Assembly (NCBI GenBank): GCA_020353115.1
Contig: CP070687.1
Span: 1 to 28,532 of the forward strand
Reading direction: 5' to 3'
Source of the DNA: Bacteroidales bacterium
Lineage (GTDB): Bacteria > Bacteroidota > Bacteroidia > Bacteroidales > VadinHA17
Length of the DNA: 28,532 bases
Part shown: one piece after another, positions 16,535 through 24,512 of the stretch
Layout of the letters: each line of letters starts with the position of its first letter
Numbering within the stretch: position 1 is the stretch's first letter
Program-made: the position numbers and the translations under genes
Notes under the pieces: generated by a model
What the model was told of the DNA's origin: nothing
Databases searched by the model: none
Seen by the model: only the letters and a program-made list of their open reading frames with translations

Positions 16535-17080
16535 ATGAATAAACGGGTAATAACCACAAAACATGCTATATTTGCCCTAATAATCGCCGGCGGACCGATT
16601 ATTGCCGGTACAGGATGTAAAGTGAGTTATTCGTTTACGGGTGCCTCCATTTCTGCGGATGTAAAAACGATCTCAGTACAGTTTTTTCCGAACCGGGCTA
16701 ATCTGAGCGGCGGCATCATTCGTGCTGGTTTTGACCAGGAATTTACCGATGCATTGAAAGATAAATTTAAGGCTCAGACAAACCTTGAATTTGTCAATGA
16801 TATTGGTGATGTAAACTTTGAAGGTGAGATTGTAGGTTATAAAACCTCACCCATGGCAATTACCGGAAATGAAACAGCTGCACTGAACCGGTTTACCGTT
16901 TCAGTTCGCGTGAAATTTACCAACGCTTTTCAATCCGACCTGAATTATGAGAGCGTATTTACACGTTATGAAGATTACGAAAGTTCAAGGGATCTGAGTG
17001 AGGTGGAAGATGAACTGCTGGAATCCATTCTTGAACAAATAACTGAAGATGTTTTTAATAAAGCATTTGTAAATTGGTAA
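16535..17080 (+). CDS. lptE: LPS-assembly lipoprotein LptE
   Basis: Outer-membrane lipoprotein of 181 residues that, with the LptD barrel, inserts LPS into the outer leaflet. The N-terminus (MNKRVITTKHAIFALIIAGG) is a signal sequence with a candidate lipidated cysteine at C28 (IAGTGCKVSYSFTGASI); the lipobox GTGC is degenerate at -3, as is common in Bacteroidota. The mature part follows the family pattern: VKTISVQFFPN, ANLSGG, a central strand region FEGEIVGYKTSPMAI, and a helix near the C-terminus (SEVEDELLESILEQITEDVF). ATG 16535 is chosen over in-frame ATG 16514, which would overlap the activator gene and put extra polar residues before the signal sequence. The next gene starts 12 bp after its stop. 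The neighbourhood with kdsB supports the LPS role. Confidence 0.88.
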   Translation: MNKRVITTKHAIFALIIAGGPIIAGTGCKVSYSFTGASISADVKTISVQFFPNRANLSGGIIRAGFDQEFTDALKDKFKAQTNLEFVNDIGDVNFEGEIVGYKTSPMAITGNETAALNRFTVSVRVKFTNAFQSDLNYESVFTRYEDYESSRDLSEVEDELLESILEQITEDVFNKAFVNW

Positions 17081-17092
17081 CTTTACATCCTG

Positions 17093-18604
17093 ATGAACAG
17101 GGAAGAATTTATAAATTATTTGAACCATCCGGAATTGCTGGATAAAAAAAGTGTTGCGGAAATGCGGGAATTGCTGCATGAGTTTCCCTATTTTCAAACG
17201 GTCCATCTTCTATTCCTGAAAAATCTTCATTGCCTCGATAATATTAAATTCCCCAGCCAACTGAAAATCTCTGCCGCACATATCACCGACAGGGAAATAC
17301 TATATCACCTGTTGCATAAAAAACCTGTCGGAAAGGCAATGGAAGAACCTGCAGGAGAAACCGTTGAAAAAAAGGCGGAAGCTCCTGAAATACCTGCCGC
17401 TGAATTGCAGGAGGAGAAGAAGGAAAAGATAACGGTGAAAAAGGAGCCTAAAAAGCCGGAACCGGATAAATCAGAAGGAGAAAAGGTCAAACCTGAGGTG
17501 CCTCCTTCAACGGTTACGGAAAGCGAAAAGAAACCTTCTCCCGAAAAAATCCGCGAACCGGAAAAGATAACAGGTAAAGCCGCCGCAGAAGAACCTGCAA
17601 AACATACAAAAGATGAACTGGCCGACCAGATCCTGAAACGACTGGATGAATTGAAAAAGGGAAAAGGAGCTCCAACTACCGAACCTCCCCCGTCCACAAC
17701 CGACAAAACAAAGGAACCGGGAGAAAAGAAAAGCATAGCAGATACAATCCTGGATGAACTTTCCCGAAGCAGGGATAAAACAATCCGGAAACCAGAGGAC
17801 CAGCATCAACCAGAGGAAAAAGAAGCCGTCCGGAAAAAAAAAACCGAAAGACAAATCCCGGGAGAAGTAGAAAACAACAACGAAAATAAATCCAACCCAT
17901 CCATTGAGAATTCAGAGGAAATGCATGAAGCCATTCTGCTGATAGACGAGGAGGAGGAAATCATTCAACGAACACTGACAAAGGAATCGGCCGGAGATAT
18001 ATCGGCAATTCCCGATTCTGAAGAAGAATCCAACCGGACAGGCACTCCTGCTCATCAGAAAGATCTTCTGGATTTTGAATATTCGGAAAAATCGGAGCTA
18101 TCCGGAAAAATAACAGATGATACGGGTCAATCACCTGTTAATACCGCCGGGGAGGATAAGTCCGTTTCAGAAAAAAAAACAGAAGATACCCGGGAAAAAA
18201 AAACGACGGCAGAAAAAGACATAACAGATGAGCTGAGCGGGGAAAGATTTTCATTTGCTGTCTGGCTCGATCTTCTCCAACATCCCGAAGAAAAGATTCC
18301 TTCCGATAATACCGGAGACCGGATGGACTATTCAAATACACAGTTAATCGATAAATTCCTTGAATCGGATCCAAGAATAATCTCCCCCATTGAACCGGAA
18401 GAAGACCAGGAAGATATTTCCCTGAAAAGTGTTACGGAAGATGAAGGTTTTATCACAGATACCCTTGCCCAGATATATGTTAAGCAGGGATATTATTCAA
18501 AGGCCATATTCGCCTATGAAAAATTGAGTTTGAAATTTCCGGAAAAAAGTAGTTATTTTGCGAGTCAGATTCAAAAGATTAAGGAATTAATTAAGAAATT
18601 ATAA
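17093..18604 (+). CDS. Glu/Lys-rich protein with C-terminal tetratricopeptide region, unknown function
   Basis: Protein of 503 residues in three parts. A conserved-looking N-terminal domain (about 1-85) begins MNREEFINYLNHPELLDKKS and has FPYFQTVHLLFLKNLH and ITDREILYHLLH. A long low-complexity linker (about 86-425), very rich in Glu, Lys, Pro, Thr and Ser, follows, with a FSFAVWLDLLQ insertion near 385. A short C-terminal TPR-like unit (about 440-500: TDTLAQIYVKQGYYSKAIFA then YEKLSLKFPEKSSYFASQI) closes the protein. There is no signal peptide or membrane segment, so it should be cytoplasmic. The gene sits 12 bp after lptE and 13 bp before secG, an order recurring in Bacteroidota, which argues for a link to envelope or export processes, though no function is established to my knowledge. 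The linker gives many A-runs in the DNA, a possible site of slippage. Confidence 0.85.
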   Translation: MNREEFINYLNHPELLDKKSVAEMRELLHEFPYFQTVHLLFLKNLHCLDNIKFPSQLKISAAHITDREILYHLLHKKPVGKAMEEPAGETVEKKAEAPEIPAAELQEEKKEKITVKKEPKKPEPDKSEGEKVKPEVPPSTVTESEKKPSPEKIREPEKITGKAAAEEPAKHTKDELADQILKRLDELKKGKGAPTTEPPPSTTDKTKEPGEKKSIADTILDELSRSRDKTIRKPEDQHQPEEKEAVRKKKTERQIPGEVENNNENKSNPSIENSEEMHEAILLIDEEEEIIQRTLTKESAGDISAIPDSEEESNRTGTPAHQKDLLDFEYSEKSELSGKITDDTGQSPVNTAGEDKSVSEKKTEDTREKKTTAEKDITDELSGERFSFAVWLDLLQHPEEKIPSDNTGDRMDYSNTQLIDKFLESDPRIISPIEPEEDQEDISLKSVTEDEGFITDTLAQIYVKQGYYSKAIFAYEKLSLKFPEKSSYFASQIQKIKELIKKL

Positions 18605-18617
18605 TAAAATACTAAAA

Positions 18618-18959
18618 ATGGGAATCTATACCTTATTCTCAATCCTGGTCTTAATGGCCTGCATTCTGCTGATTCTGATCGTTCTTGTTCAGAACTCAAA
18701 AGGAGGAGGACTGGCTGCAAACTTCTCTTCCTCGACGCAGGTAATGGGCGTTCGAAAGACAGCAGATTTTCTGGAGAAAGCAACCTGGACCCTGGCAATA
18801 AGCTTGCTGGTACTTAGCTTGCTTGCAAGTGCGACAATCCCAAGAGGTGATGAGACAAACCGTTCCCTGATCGAAGATCAGATCGATAACGCCATAGACC
18901 CTACGGCAGTACCTAATTTGCCAACGGCCCTTCCTGAGCCGGATGAAAACACTGAGTAA
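18618..18959 (+). CDS. secG: Preprotein translocase subunit SecG
   Basis: Small inner-membrane subunit of the SecYEG channel, 113 residues. Two membrane helices (about 3-22, IYTLFSILVLMACILLILIV, and 53-73, TWTLAISLLVLSLLASATIP) are joined by the family loop VQNSKGGGLAANFSSSTQVM and VRKTADFLEKATW. The C-terminal tail is acidic and hydrophilic, typical of Bacteroidota SecG. It is the last gene of the operon starting at 15292, ending about 40 bp before a strong intrinsic terminator. Confidence 0.95.
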   Translation: MGIYTLFSILVLMACILLILIVLVQNSKGGGLAANFSSSTQVMGVRKTADFLEKATWTLAISLLVLSLLASATIPRGDETNRSLIEDQIDNAIDPTAVPNLPTALPEPDENTE

Positions 18960-19001
18960 ACCGGATTCCGGTTATTAATGGTATACACGGTATAAGGAAC
19001 T

Positions 19002-19034
19002 GTGTCAGACTGTCATAAAGCTGACACTTTTTTT
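19002..19034 (+). terminator. Intrinsic terminator after secG
   Basis: Perfect 7-bp stem GTGTCAG (19002-19008) with CTGACAC (19021-19027), 12-nt loop, followed directly by seven T. It separates the secG operon from groES-groEL, which must therefore have their own promoter between here and 19245. Confidence 0.85.
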
Positions 19035-19059
19035 ACCTGTTTAATTTGGTTATATTTTA

Positions 19060-19194
19060 ATGATGAGGCCTGATTATCAGCTGATTACTAAATTTCGGGC
19101 TATTGTTGTCCGCAAATTGCTTCTGAAAGGACTGTTATTCTGTCCTTTTATTTGTCATGGAATCCGGAAGAATTTGCTTTGGCACAGAATATGA
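19060..19194 (+). CDS. Possible small protein between secG and groES
   Basis: Frame of 44 codons from ATG 19060 to TGA 19192. It would encode a basic then hydrophobic peptide (MMRPDYQLITKFRAIVVRKL followed by LLKGLLFCPFICHG). It occupies most of the gap between the secG terminator and groES. Against it: no recognised family, no clear promoter, and its middle overlaps a perfect inverted repeat (19126-19148) that looks like RNA structure. It may simply be an open frame in the groES leader. Confidence 0.15.
   Translation: MMRPDYQLITKFRAIVVRKLLLKGLLFCPFICHGIRKNLLWHRI
19126..19148 (+). other. Hairpin in the region upstream of groES
   Basis: Perfect 7-bp inverted repeat AAAGGAC (19126-19132) and GTCCTTT (19142-19148) with a 9-nt loop, followed by TATTTG. 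It lies about 98 bp before groES. It could be a leader structure controlling groESL or the end of a short transcript. It is not a CIRCE element. Confidence 0.4.
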
Positions 19195-19245
19195 TAAAAC
19201 CGTACACGAAATATTATCGGATGTTTAACTAAAATTCAAAATAAA

Positions 19246-19524
19246 ATGGCTGACGTAAAAATCAAACCTTTGGCTGACAGGGTACTTGTTGAACCCATGG
19301 AAGCTGAAACCAAAACTGCAAGTGGAATTTATATTCCAGATTCTGCTCAGGAAAAACCTCAGAAAGGGAAAGTAGTGGCAGTTGGTTCCGGAACAAAAGA
19401 AGTTGAAATGGAAGTGAAAAAGGGTGATGTGGTATTATATGGAAAATATTCCGGAAACGAAATAAATGTTGACGGAACGGATTATTTGATAATGCGTCAA
19501 TCCGATATTCTTGCAATCTTGTAA
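19246..19524 (+). CDS. groES: Co-chaperonin GroES
   Basis: 10-kDa co-chaperonin of 92 residues, forming the heptameric lid of GroEL. The family N-terminus KIKPLADRVLVEPMEAETKT and the mobile loop (TKTASGIYIPDSAQEKPQKG) are clear, as are VVAVGSG, VKKGDVVLYGKYSG and the ending YLIMRQSDILAIL. It lies 39 bp before groEL in the usual bicistronic arrangement. Upstream there is a terminator for secG and a hairpin, and no CIRCE sequence, so heat-shock control by HrcA is not supported at this site. Confidence 0.98.
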   Translation: MADVKIKPLADRVLVEPMEAETKTASGIYIPDSAQEKPQKGKVVAVGSGTKEVEMEVKKGDVVLYGKYSGNEINVDGTDYLIMRQSDILAIL

Positions 19525-19563
19525 ATCATTTAATAATTTATAAATCATTAAATCAATAGAAAA

Positions 19564-21201
19564 ATGGCAAAAGAACTGATCTTTAACATAGAAGCCCGGG
19601 ATCAACTGAAGAAAGGTGTTGATATCCTGGCAGATGCAGTTAGAATTACCCTGGGGCCAAAGGGTCGTAATGTCGTCCTTGATAAGAAATTCGGATCACC
19701 CCAGATCTCTAAGGACGGGGTTACCGTTGCGAAAGAAATAGAACTTCCCGAGAATTTCGAGAATATGGGAGCTCAAATGGTAAAAGAGGTGGCCTCCAAA
19801 ACAGCAGAAGACGCCGGTGATGGTACGACCACGGCAACACTCCTGGCCCAGTCGATTATTAATGTCGGACTTAAAAATGTTACCGCAGGCGCCAATCCGA
19901 TGGACCTGAAACGAGGTATCGATAAGGCCGTTGTTAAGGTTATTGAGAGCCTGAAAACCCAGACAAAAATCATTGGTGAGGATATTGAAAAAATCGAACA
20001 GGTTGCCAAAATCTCCGCAAACAATGATGTAGCCATTGGAAAGCTGATTGCCGAAGCAATGGAGAAAGTCCATAAGGAAGGTGTAATTACCGTTGAAGAA
20101 TCAAAAGGAACGGAAACAACCGTTGAAATGGTTGAGGGTATGCAATTCGACAGGGGTTATATATCCGCCTATTTCATCACCGATCCGGACAAGATGGAAG
20201 CCGTACTGGAATCACCATATATCCTTCTCCACGACAAGAAGATCTCAACCATGAAAGATCTGCTGCCTATCCTGGAAGCAACATCCCAGGCCGGCAGGCC
20301 TTTGCTGATCATTGCCGAAGATGTCGATGGCGAAGCATTGGCTACCCTCGTGGTTAATAAATTGCGCGGTGCGCTGAAAATTGCTGCGGTGAAAGCCCCG
20401 GGATTCGGTGACCGAAGAAAAGAGATGCTGGAGGATATTGCTATCCTTACCGGCGGAACGGTTATATCCGAAGAAAAGGGATTGAAACTGGAAAGTACCT
20501 CCCTGGATATGCTTGGAGAGACGGAAAAAGTTACCATTGATAAAGAAAATACTACCATTATAAATGGTGCCGGTGATGCGAAAACCATTCAGGCAAGGGT
20601 TAACCAGATCAAAAAGCAGATTGAAACTACAACATCCGATTACGATAAAGAGAAGCTTCAGGAAAGACTTGCCAAACTGGCAGGCGGAGTAGCCGTTCTT
20701 TATATCGGTGCCGCATCCGAAATGGAAATGAAGGAAAAGAAAGACCGTGTCGATGATGCACTGAACGCAACACGTGCCGCTGTTGAAGAAGGAATTATTC
20801 CCGGAGGCGGTGTTGCTTACCTGAGGGCTATCGATTCATTGAAAGAGGTGAAAGGTGAAAACACGGACGAAGATACCGGAATTGTAATCGTCAAGCGTGC
20901 CCTGGAAGAACCGATCCGTCAGATTGTTGAAAATGCAGGAATCGAAGGTTCGATTGTCGTTCAGAAGGTACTGGAAGGGAAAAATGATTTCGGTTACAAT
21001 GCCAGAACAGACAAATATGAGAACCTGTTTGAATCCGGTGTCATAGATCCTACAAAAGTTGCACGTATTGCACTTGAGAATGCCGCTTCCGTTGCGGGTA
21101 TGTTTCTGACAACCGAATGTGTCGTGGCCGAAGAGAAGGAAGAAACTCCACCCATGCCACCGATGCAGGGAGGCGGACCCGGAATGGGAGGAATGATGTA
21201 A
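19564..21201 (+). CDS. groEL: Chaperonin GroEL
   Basis: 60-kDa chaperonin of 545 residues, full length. It has the ATP-binding motif DAGDGTTTATLLAQ, the start AKELIFNIEARDQLKKGVD, the apical domain with GYISAYFITDPDKME and KAPGFGDRRKEMLEDIA, the conserved AALNATRAAVEEG-like stretch (DALNATRAAVEEGIIPGGG), and a C-terminal GGM tail (GGGPGMGGMM). It assembles as a double ring of 14 subunits that folds proteins with GroES. It is co-transcribed with groES and followed by a strong terminator 23 bp after its stop. Confidence 0.98.
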   Translation: MAKELIFNIEARDQLKKGVDILADAVRITLGPKGRNVVLDKKFGSPQISKDGVTVAKEIELPENFENMGAQMVKEVASKTAEDAGDGTTTATLLAQSIINVGLKNVTAGANPMDLKRGIDKAVVKVIESLKTQTKIIGEDIEKIEQVAKISANNDVAIGKLIAEAMEKVHKEGVITVEESKGTETTVEMVEGMQFDRGYISAYFITDPDKMEAVLESPYILLHDKKISTMKDLLPILEATSQAGRPLLIIAEDVDGEALATLVVNKLRGALKIAAVKAPGFGDRRKEMLEDIAILTGGTVISEEKGLKLESTSLDMLGETEKVTIDKENTTIINGAGDAKTIQARVNQIKKQIETTTSDYDKEKLQERLAKLAGGVAVLYIGAASEMEMKEKKDRVDDALNATRAAVEEGIIPGGGVAYLRAIDSLKEVKGENTDEDTGIVIVKRALEEPIRQIVENAGIEGSIVVQKVLEGKNDFGYNARTDKYENLFESGVIDPTKVARIALENAASVAGMFLTTECVVAEEKEETPPMPPMQGGGPGMGGMM

Positions 21202-21224
21202 TCATTACCTTTATATACCTATGC

Positions 21225-21260
21225 AAAACCCCACACGATATGTTTCCTGTGGGGTTTTTT
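21225..21260 (+). terminator. Intrinsic terminator after groEL
   Basis: Perfect 11-bp stem AAAACCCCACA (21225-21235) with TGTGGGGTTTT (21248-21258), 12-nt loop, ending in a run of six T. The A-rich 5' arm means it may also act on transcripts from the opposite strand (cstA), whose stop codon is at 21282. Confidence 0.88.
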
Positions 21261-21281
21261 ATTCCGGTTTGCACTTATGCT

Positions 21282-22721
21282 TTATACACTGGCCGGTCTT
21301 TTATAATGTATACTCCCGAAATAATAAAAAACAAATAATGCAAGCAGTGCAAGACCAATTCCTATGGGATACCCAATTTCAGCAGGTATGCCAAATCCTT
21401 CGGGAGCAATCAGCAGGTACGTCATGGTTACTGCCGTCATAAAAACAGAAGGGATAAGAGCCACCCAGTAAAATTTGTTTTCACGGATAAGATATACGGA
21501 AACCGCCCAGAGTACAATGGTCGCCAGGGTCTGGTTCGACCAGGCAAAGTATCTCCAGATAATATCAAAATTGATCTGGGTCAGAAGAAAACCGATAACG
21601 AAAAGAGGTATGCTGACATATAGCCGGTTGATGATTTTTGCCTGTTTCACCTTTAGGAAATCAGAGACTATAAGCCTTGCACTCCGGAATGCCGTATCCC
21701 CGGATGTTATGGGAGCAGCAACCACCCCCAGGATGGCCAGTATCCCCCCAATTTTACCGAGCAGCGTGTTGGAAATCTCGTTCACAGCCCAGGCAGCATT
21801 ATTACTATGCTCATGCATTGCCCCGTTTAATTCACGTACACCTCCGAAAAAACTCATGGCCGCCGCAGCCCAGATCAGGGCCACAATACCCTCGGCAATC
21901 ATTGCCCCGTAAAAGACCCTTCTGCCCAATCTTTCATTCTTTATGCACCTGGCCATGAGGGGAGCCTGAGTGGAATGAAATCCGGAAATCGCACCACATG
22001 CAATCGTAATGAACAAAATCGGGAAAATCGGGAACTTGTCGGCTTCTGCATTCATGTTTATAATGTTTCCCGGTTTAAGCTCAGGAATGGCATAACGATT
22101 CACTATAAGGCTGACCGATATCCCGACAGCCATAAATAAAAGAGCAAGTCCGAATACCGGGTAAATCCTGCCGATAAGCTTATCGATTGGTAAAAGTGTG
22201 GCCATTAAATAATAGGCAAAAATGATCCAGATCCAGATGGTGTCCCCGACAATACCCGATGTAAATCCGGTCAGGATATTTGCCGGTCCCATTATAAATA
22301 CGGCACCGACCAGGACCATCAGGACTACGGTAAATCCCCGCATAAACTGTTTGAATCCGATACCCAGATATTTACCAACTACCTCCGGAATGCTTAATCC
22401 ATTATGTTTCACCGAAAGCATTCCGGAAAAATAATCATGCACGGCACCGGCAAAAATGGAGCCCAGAACGATCCAGAAAAAAGCTACCGGTCCAAACATC
22501 GCTCCAAGTATGGCACCGAAAATAGGTCCGAGTCCTGCAATGTTCAGAAACTGAATCAAAAATACCTTGCCCCATCCCATCGGGACGAAATCAACTCCAT
22601 CTTCCAACCGGAGGGCGGGAGTAGTGCGAGAGGAATCTGCCCCAAATACCTTTTCAATAAACCTGCTGTACAATAAATAACCAAGAATCAAGGCAATGAC
22701 CGATATGAAAAATGTAACCAT
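21282..22721 (-). CDS. cstA: CstA-family carbon-starvation transporter, short form
   Basis: Inner-membrane transporter of 479 residues with about a dozen hydrophobic segments. Related CstA/BtsT proteins in enteric bacteria take up peptides and pyruvate. Family motifs include QFLNIAGLGPIFGAILGAMF, AGAVHDYFSGMLSVKHNG, SIPEVVGKYLG, MGPANILTG, GAISGFHSTQAPLMARC and APITSGDTAFRSARLI. It is shorter than the roughly 700-residue enteric CstA, as is usual in Bacteroidota. ATG 22721 (MVTFFISVIALILGYLLYSR) is preferred to an in-frame start at 22760, which would add 13 residues lacking homology. It is divergent from the exported RidA gene, with 214 bp between start codons. A weak -7-like TATATTGG is at 22749-22756. 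Confidence 0.92.
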   Translation of the reverse strand: MVTFFISVIALILGYLLYSRFIEKVFGADSSRTTPALRLEDGVDFVPMGWGKVFLIQFLNIAGLGPIFGAILGAMFGPVAFFWIVLGSIFAGAVHDYFSGMLSVKHNGLSIPEVVGKYLGIGFKQFMRGFTVVLMVLVGAVFIMGPANILTGFTSGIVGDTIWIWIIFAYYLMATLLPIDKLIGRIYPVFGLALLFMAVGISVSLIVNRYAIPELKPGNIINMNAEADKFPIFPILFITIACGAISGFHSTQAPLMARCIKNERLGRRVFYGAMIAEGIVALIWAAAAMSFFGGVRELNGAMHEHSNNAAWAVNEISNTLLGKIGGILAILGVVAAPITSGDTAFRSARLIVSDFLKVKQAKIINRLYVSIPLFVIGFLLTQINFDIIWRYFAWSNQTLATIVLWAVSVYLIRENKFYWVALIPSVFMTAVTMTYLLIAPEGFGIPAEIGYPIGIGLALLALFVFYYFGSIHYKRPASV

Positions 22722-22935
22722 GATGAAATACCATTTATTCAGAAAAATCCAATATAGCAATTATATTCCTACAGGAAACATCAGATTCTGTATCTTTTTT
22801 ATAAATTAGTGAACCGGCGTATAAAGAACCGTGTGACCTCAGACAAATTATCTGAAATGACAGTCCTCGATCGGATCTATACATATCATACCGGAAGGAA
22901 AATACGAAATAACAAATCCACTTAAAATTTTTAGC

Positions 22936-23385
22936 ATGAAAAAAACGATTTGCATTATGCTGTTTGTTTTTACCGGATCGGCAATTTTTGCCCAGCAGAC
23001 AGAAGCACCCAAACCCGTCGCACCTTACAGCCAGTCTGTAATGACAGAAACCGGGATGCTTTTCGTATCAGGACAGATACCCATTGATCCCGATACGGGT
23101 AAACTCGTTGAAGGGGATATTAAGGAAGCCACCGGACAGGCAATGAAAAACATCGAAGCCATATTGAAAAAAAACGGGATGGATTTTTCAAATGTTGTGA
23201 AATGTACCGTGTTTCTTACTGATATTGGTGATTATGGAGCAATGAACGATGTATATAAGACTTTCTTTAAAGAGGGATTTCCGGCAAGGGAAGCTATCGA
23301 GGTGGTTAACCTGCCACTGGGTGCTATTATAGAAATCTCTGCTATAGCCGCTGAAAAAATAAAAAACAGGCTTACTGTTGAGTAG
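22936..23385 (+). CDS. RidA-family protein with a signal peptide
   Basis: RidA/YjgF/Rid-family protein of 149 residues. These trimeric proteins hydrolyse reactive enamine/imine intermediates of amino-acid metabolism to keto acids plus ammonia. The catalytic-site arginine R118 lies in FPAREAIEVVNLPLGA and the following acidic residue in IEISAIA (E133). Other family parts are APYSQSV, GMLFVSGQIPIDPDTGKL, QAMKNIEAILKKNGMDFSNV, VKCTVFLTDIGDYGAMNDVY. What sets it apart is the N-terminal extension MKKTICIMLFVFTGSAIFAQ, a clear Sec signal peptide with cleavage before QQTEAP, which predicts a periplasmic protein, whereas classical RidA is cytosolic. It is monocistronic and convergent with the GSCFA gene. 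The periplasmic substrate is unknown. Confidence 0.9.
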   Translation: MKKTICIMLFVFTGSAIFAQQTEAPKPVAPYSQSVMTETGMLFVSGQIPIDPDTGKLVEGDIKEATGQAMKNIEAILKKNGMDFSNVVKCTVFLTDIGDYGAMNDVYKTFFKEGFPAREAIEVVNLPLGAIIEISAIAAEKIKNRLTVE

Positions 23386-23425
23386 ACAGGGGAGTGCTAT
23401 AAATACCTGAATTTCTTAAATGTCT

Positions 23426-23450
23426 CACGATCGTGTCACTAACCTGACAC
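23426..23450. other. Overlapping palindromes between convergent genes
   Basis: A perfect 10-bp palindrome CACGATCGTG (23426-23435) overlaps an inverted repeat GTGTCA/TGACAC (23433-23438 and 23445-23450, 6-nt loop). It lies between the stop codons of the RidA and GSCFA genes, so it may help end transcription, but there is no T-run on either strand. Confidence 0.3.
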
Positions 23451-23457
23451 ATCCTCC

Positions 23458-24444
23458 CTAATCGTTTTTCCCCGCGAAATAGTCCATCTCCTGATCCAGG
23501 TTAAGGAACGGATATTTTTCCCTGAGATTGCCGGTAATCTCAAGATGTTTCTTCAGGAACACCATATGTGCTTCCGAACCGGGTTTTATTGGCCTGTGAC
23601 GGTAAGCCGACAGAATGTTACGGACTTCGTTTATGATCTTTCCGGATTCCTCATCAATAAAGGCATTCTCAAATTTTCCCCATATATAATCTGCCGCTAC
23701 CCGGTTCAGGTGGATCATATCTTCTGCATAAAACCTGTAGTCCCTGAGGTCATCCATCACAATTTCATATGCCGGGAAATAGCCTGTTTCAGGGAAATTC
23801 GTTCGGATATGCCGAATGGCGAGATGCAACGTGGCTTTGCTGATCTGGTTCCCCTCGGCACCATCCTTCCAGTGGCGAACAGGACTAACAGTAAAAATGA
23901 TCTTTAAAGCAGGATTAACATTTTTCAGTTCATCAATCAGTTCCGTATAAAGCCCTGCAATCTCCCCCGCTTCAATCAATTCCCGGTGAAATTTCTTAGC
24001 CGGAATCTTATGGCAGTTCGATACCACCTGACCTGTGGCTTTCCATTTATAAATCCAGGCTGTCCCGAATGTAATGAACAGGAAATTTGCCTTCCTGAGG
24101 AACTGTGAAGAGAACCGGATACTGTTGTTTATTGTATCCAGGCATTCTTCAGGATCAGGATCAGAAAAAGCGGTTTGATGATAAAAACTAATCCATTGGC
24201 CTTCAAACTGATGAAGATCATCTCTGGAGAATTCTTTTTCCCGGATAAGAATATCCAGGCTGTTCTTAACGGATACAGGATTATAGATTATTCCGAACGG
24301 ATTGATATCGACGGGAAATTTCAATTCCTTCAGCTTTCCACCAATGGTTTCGCTGAAACAGGAGCCCATAAAGAGTGCCGGTTTCCGGTAGGAGAGCCTG
24401 GAACTATAAGCCGGTATTGAAAATGTGGTGCGAAACTGATTCAT
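23458..24444 (-). CDS. GSCFA-domain protein (SGNH-like hydrolase)
   Basis: Protein of 328 residues with the family-naming motif near the N-terminus, FMGSCFSETIGGKL (about 25-38), where the serine of GSCF is the probable nucleophile, followed by INPFGIIYNPVSV. A central FITFGTAWIYKWKATG and a C-terminal AEDMIHLNRVAADYIWGKF complete the pattern; the Asp-x-x-His in DMIH resembles the Asp-His pair of SGNH/GDSL esterases. There is no signal peptide, so a cytoplasmic place is expected. The family is common in Bacteroidota and proteobacteria, and its substrate is not settled; action on acylated glycans is an inference from the fold. It lies 68 bp downstream of the hydrolase gene on the same strand, probably in one transcript. 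Confidence 0.9.
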   Translation of the reverse strand: MNQFRTTFSIPAYSSRLSYRKPALFMGSCFSETIGGKLKELKFPVDINPFGIIYNPVSVKNSLDILIREKEFSRDDLHQFEGQWISFYHQTAFSDPDPEECLDTINNSIRFSSQFLRKANFLFITFGTAWIYKWKATGQVVSNCHKIPAKKFHRELIEAGEIAGLYTELIDELKNVNPALKIIFTVSPVRHWKDGAEGNQISKATLHLAIRHIRTNFPETGYFPAYEIVMDDLRDYRFYAEDMIHLNRVAADYIWGKFENAFIDEESGKIINEVRNILSAYRHRPIKPGSEAHMVFLKKHLEITGNLREKYPFLNLDQEMDYFAGKND

Positions 24445-24512
24445 CTTTCCTTTCGTTTGTAATTTGTCGGTTTAAATTCCGTGACGGATCCGCAAAGTTC
24501 CGATAAAATACC

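Noticed and set aside
17305..17900. Minus-strand frames opposite the Glu/Lys-rich linker of the TPR protein
   Set aside because: They are Phe/Ser-rich mirror images of the Glu/Lys codons on the plus strand, not genes.
19170..19200. Possible sigma-54 promoter before groES (TGGCAC at 19180-19185)
   Set aside because: The -24 half is present, but the -12 half reads ATGAT instead of TTGC; the critical C is missing.
18960..19245. CIRCE heat-shock operator upstream of groES
   Set aside because: Neither TTAGCACTC nor its inverted partner occurs in the region.
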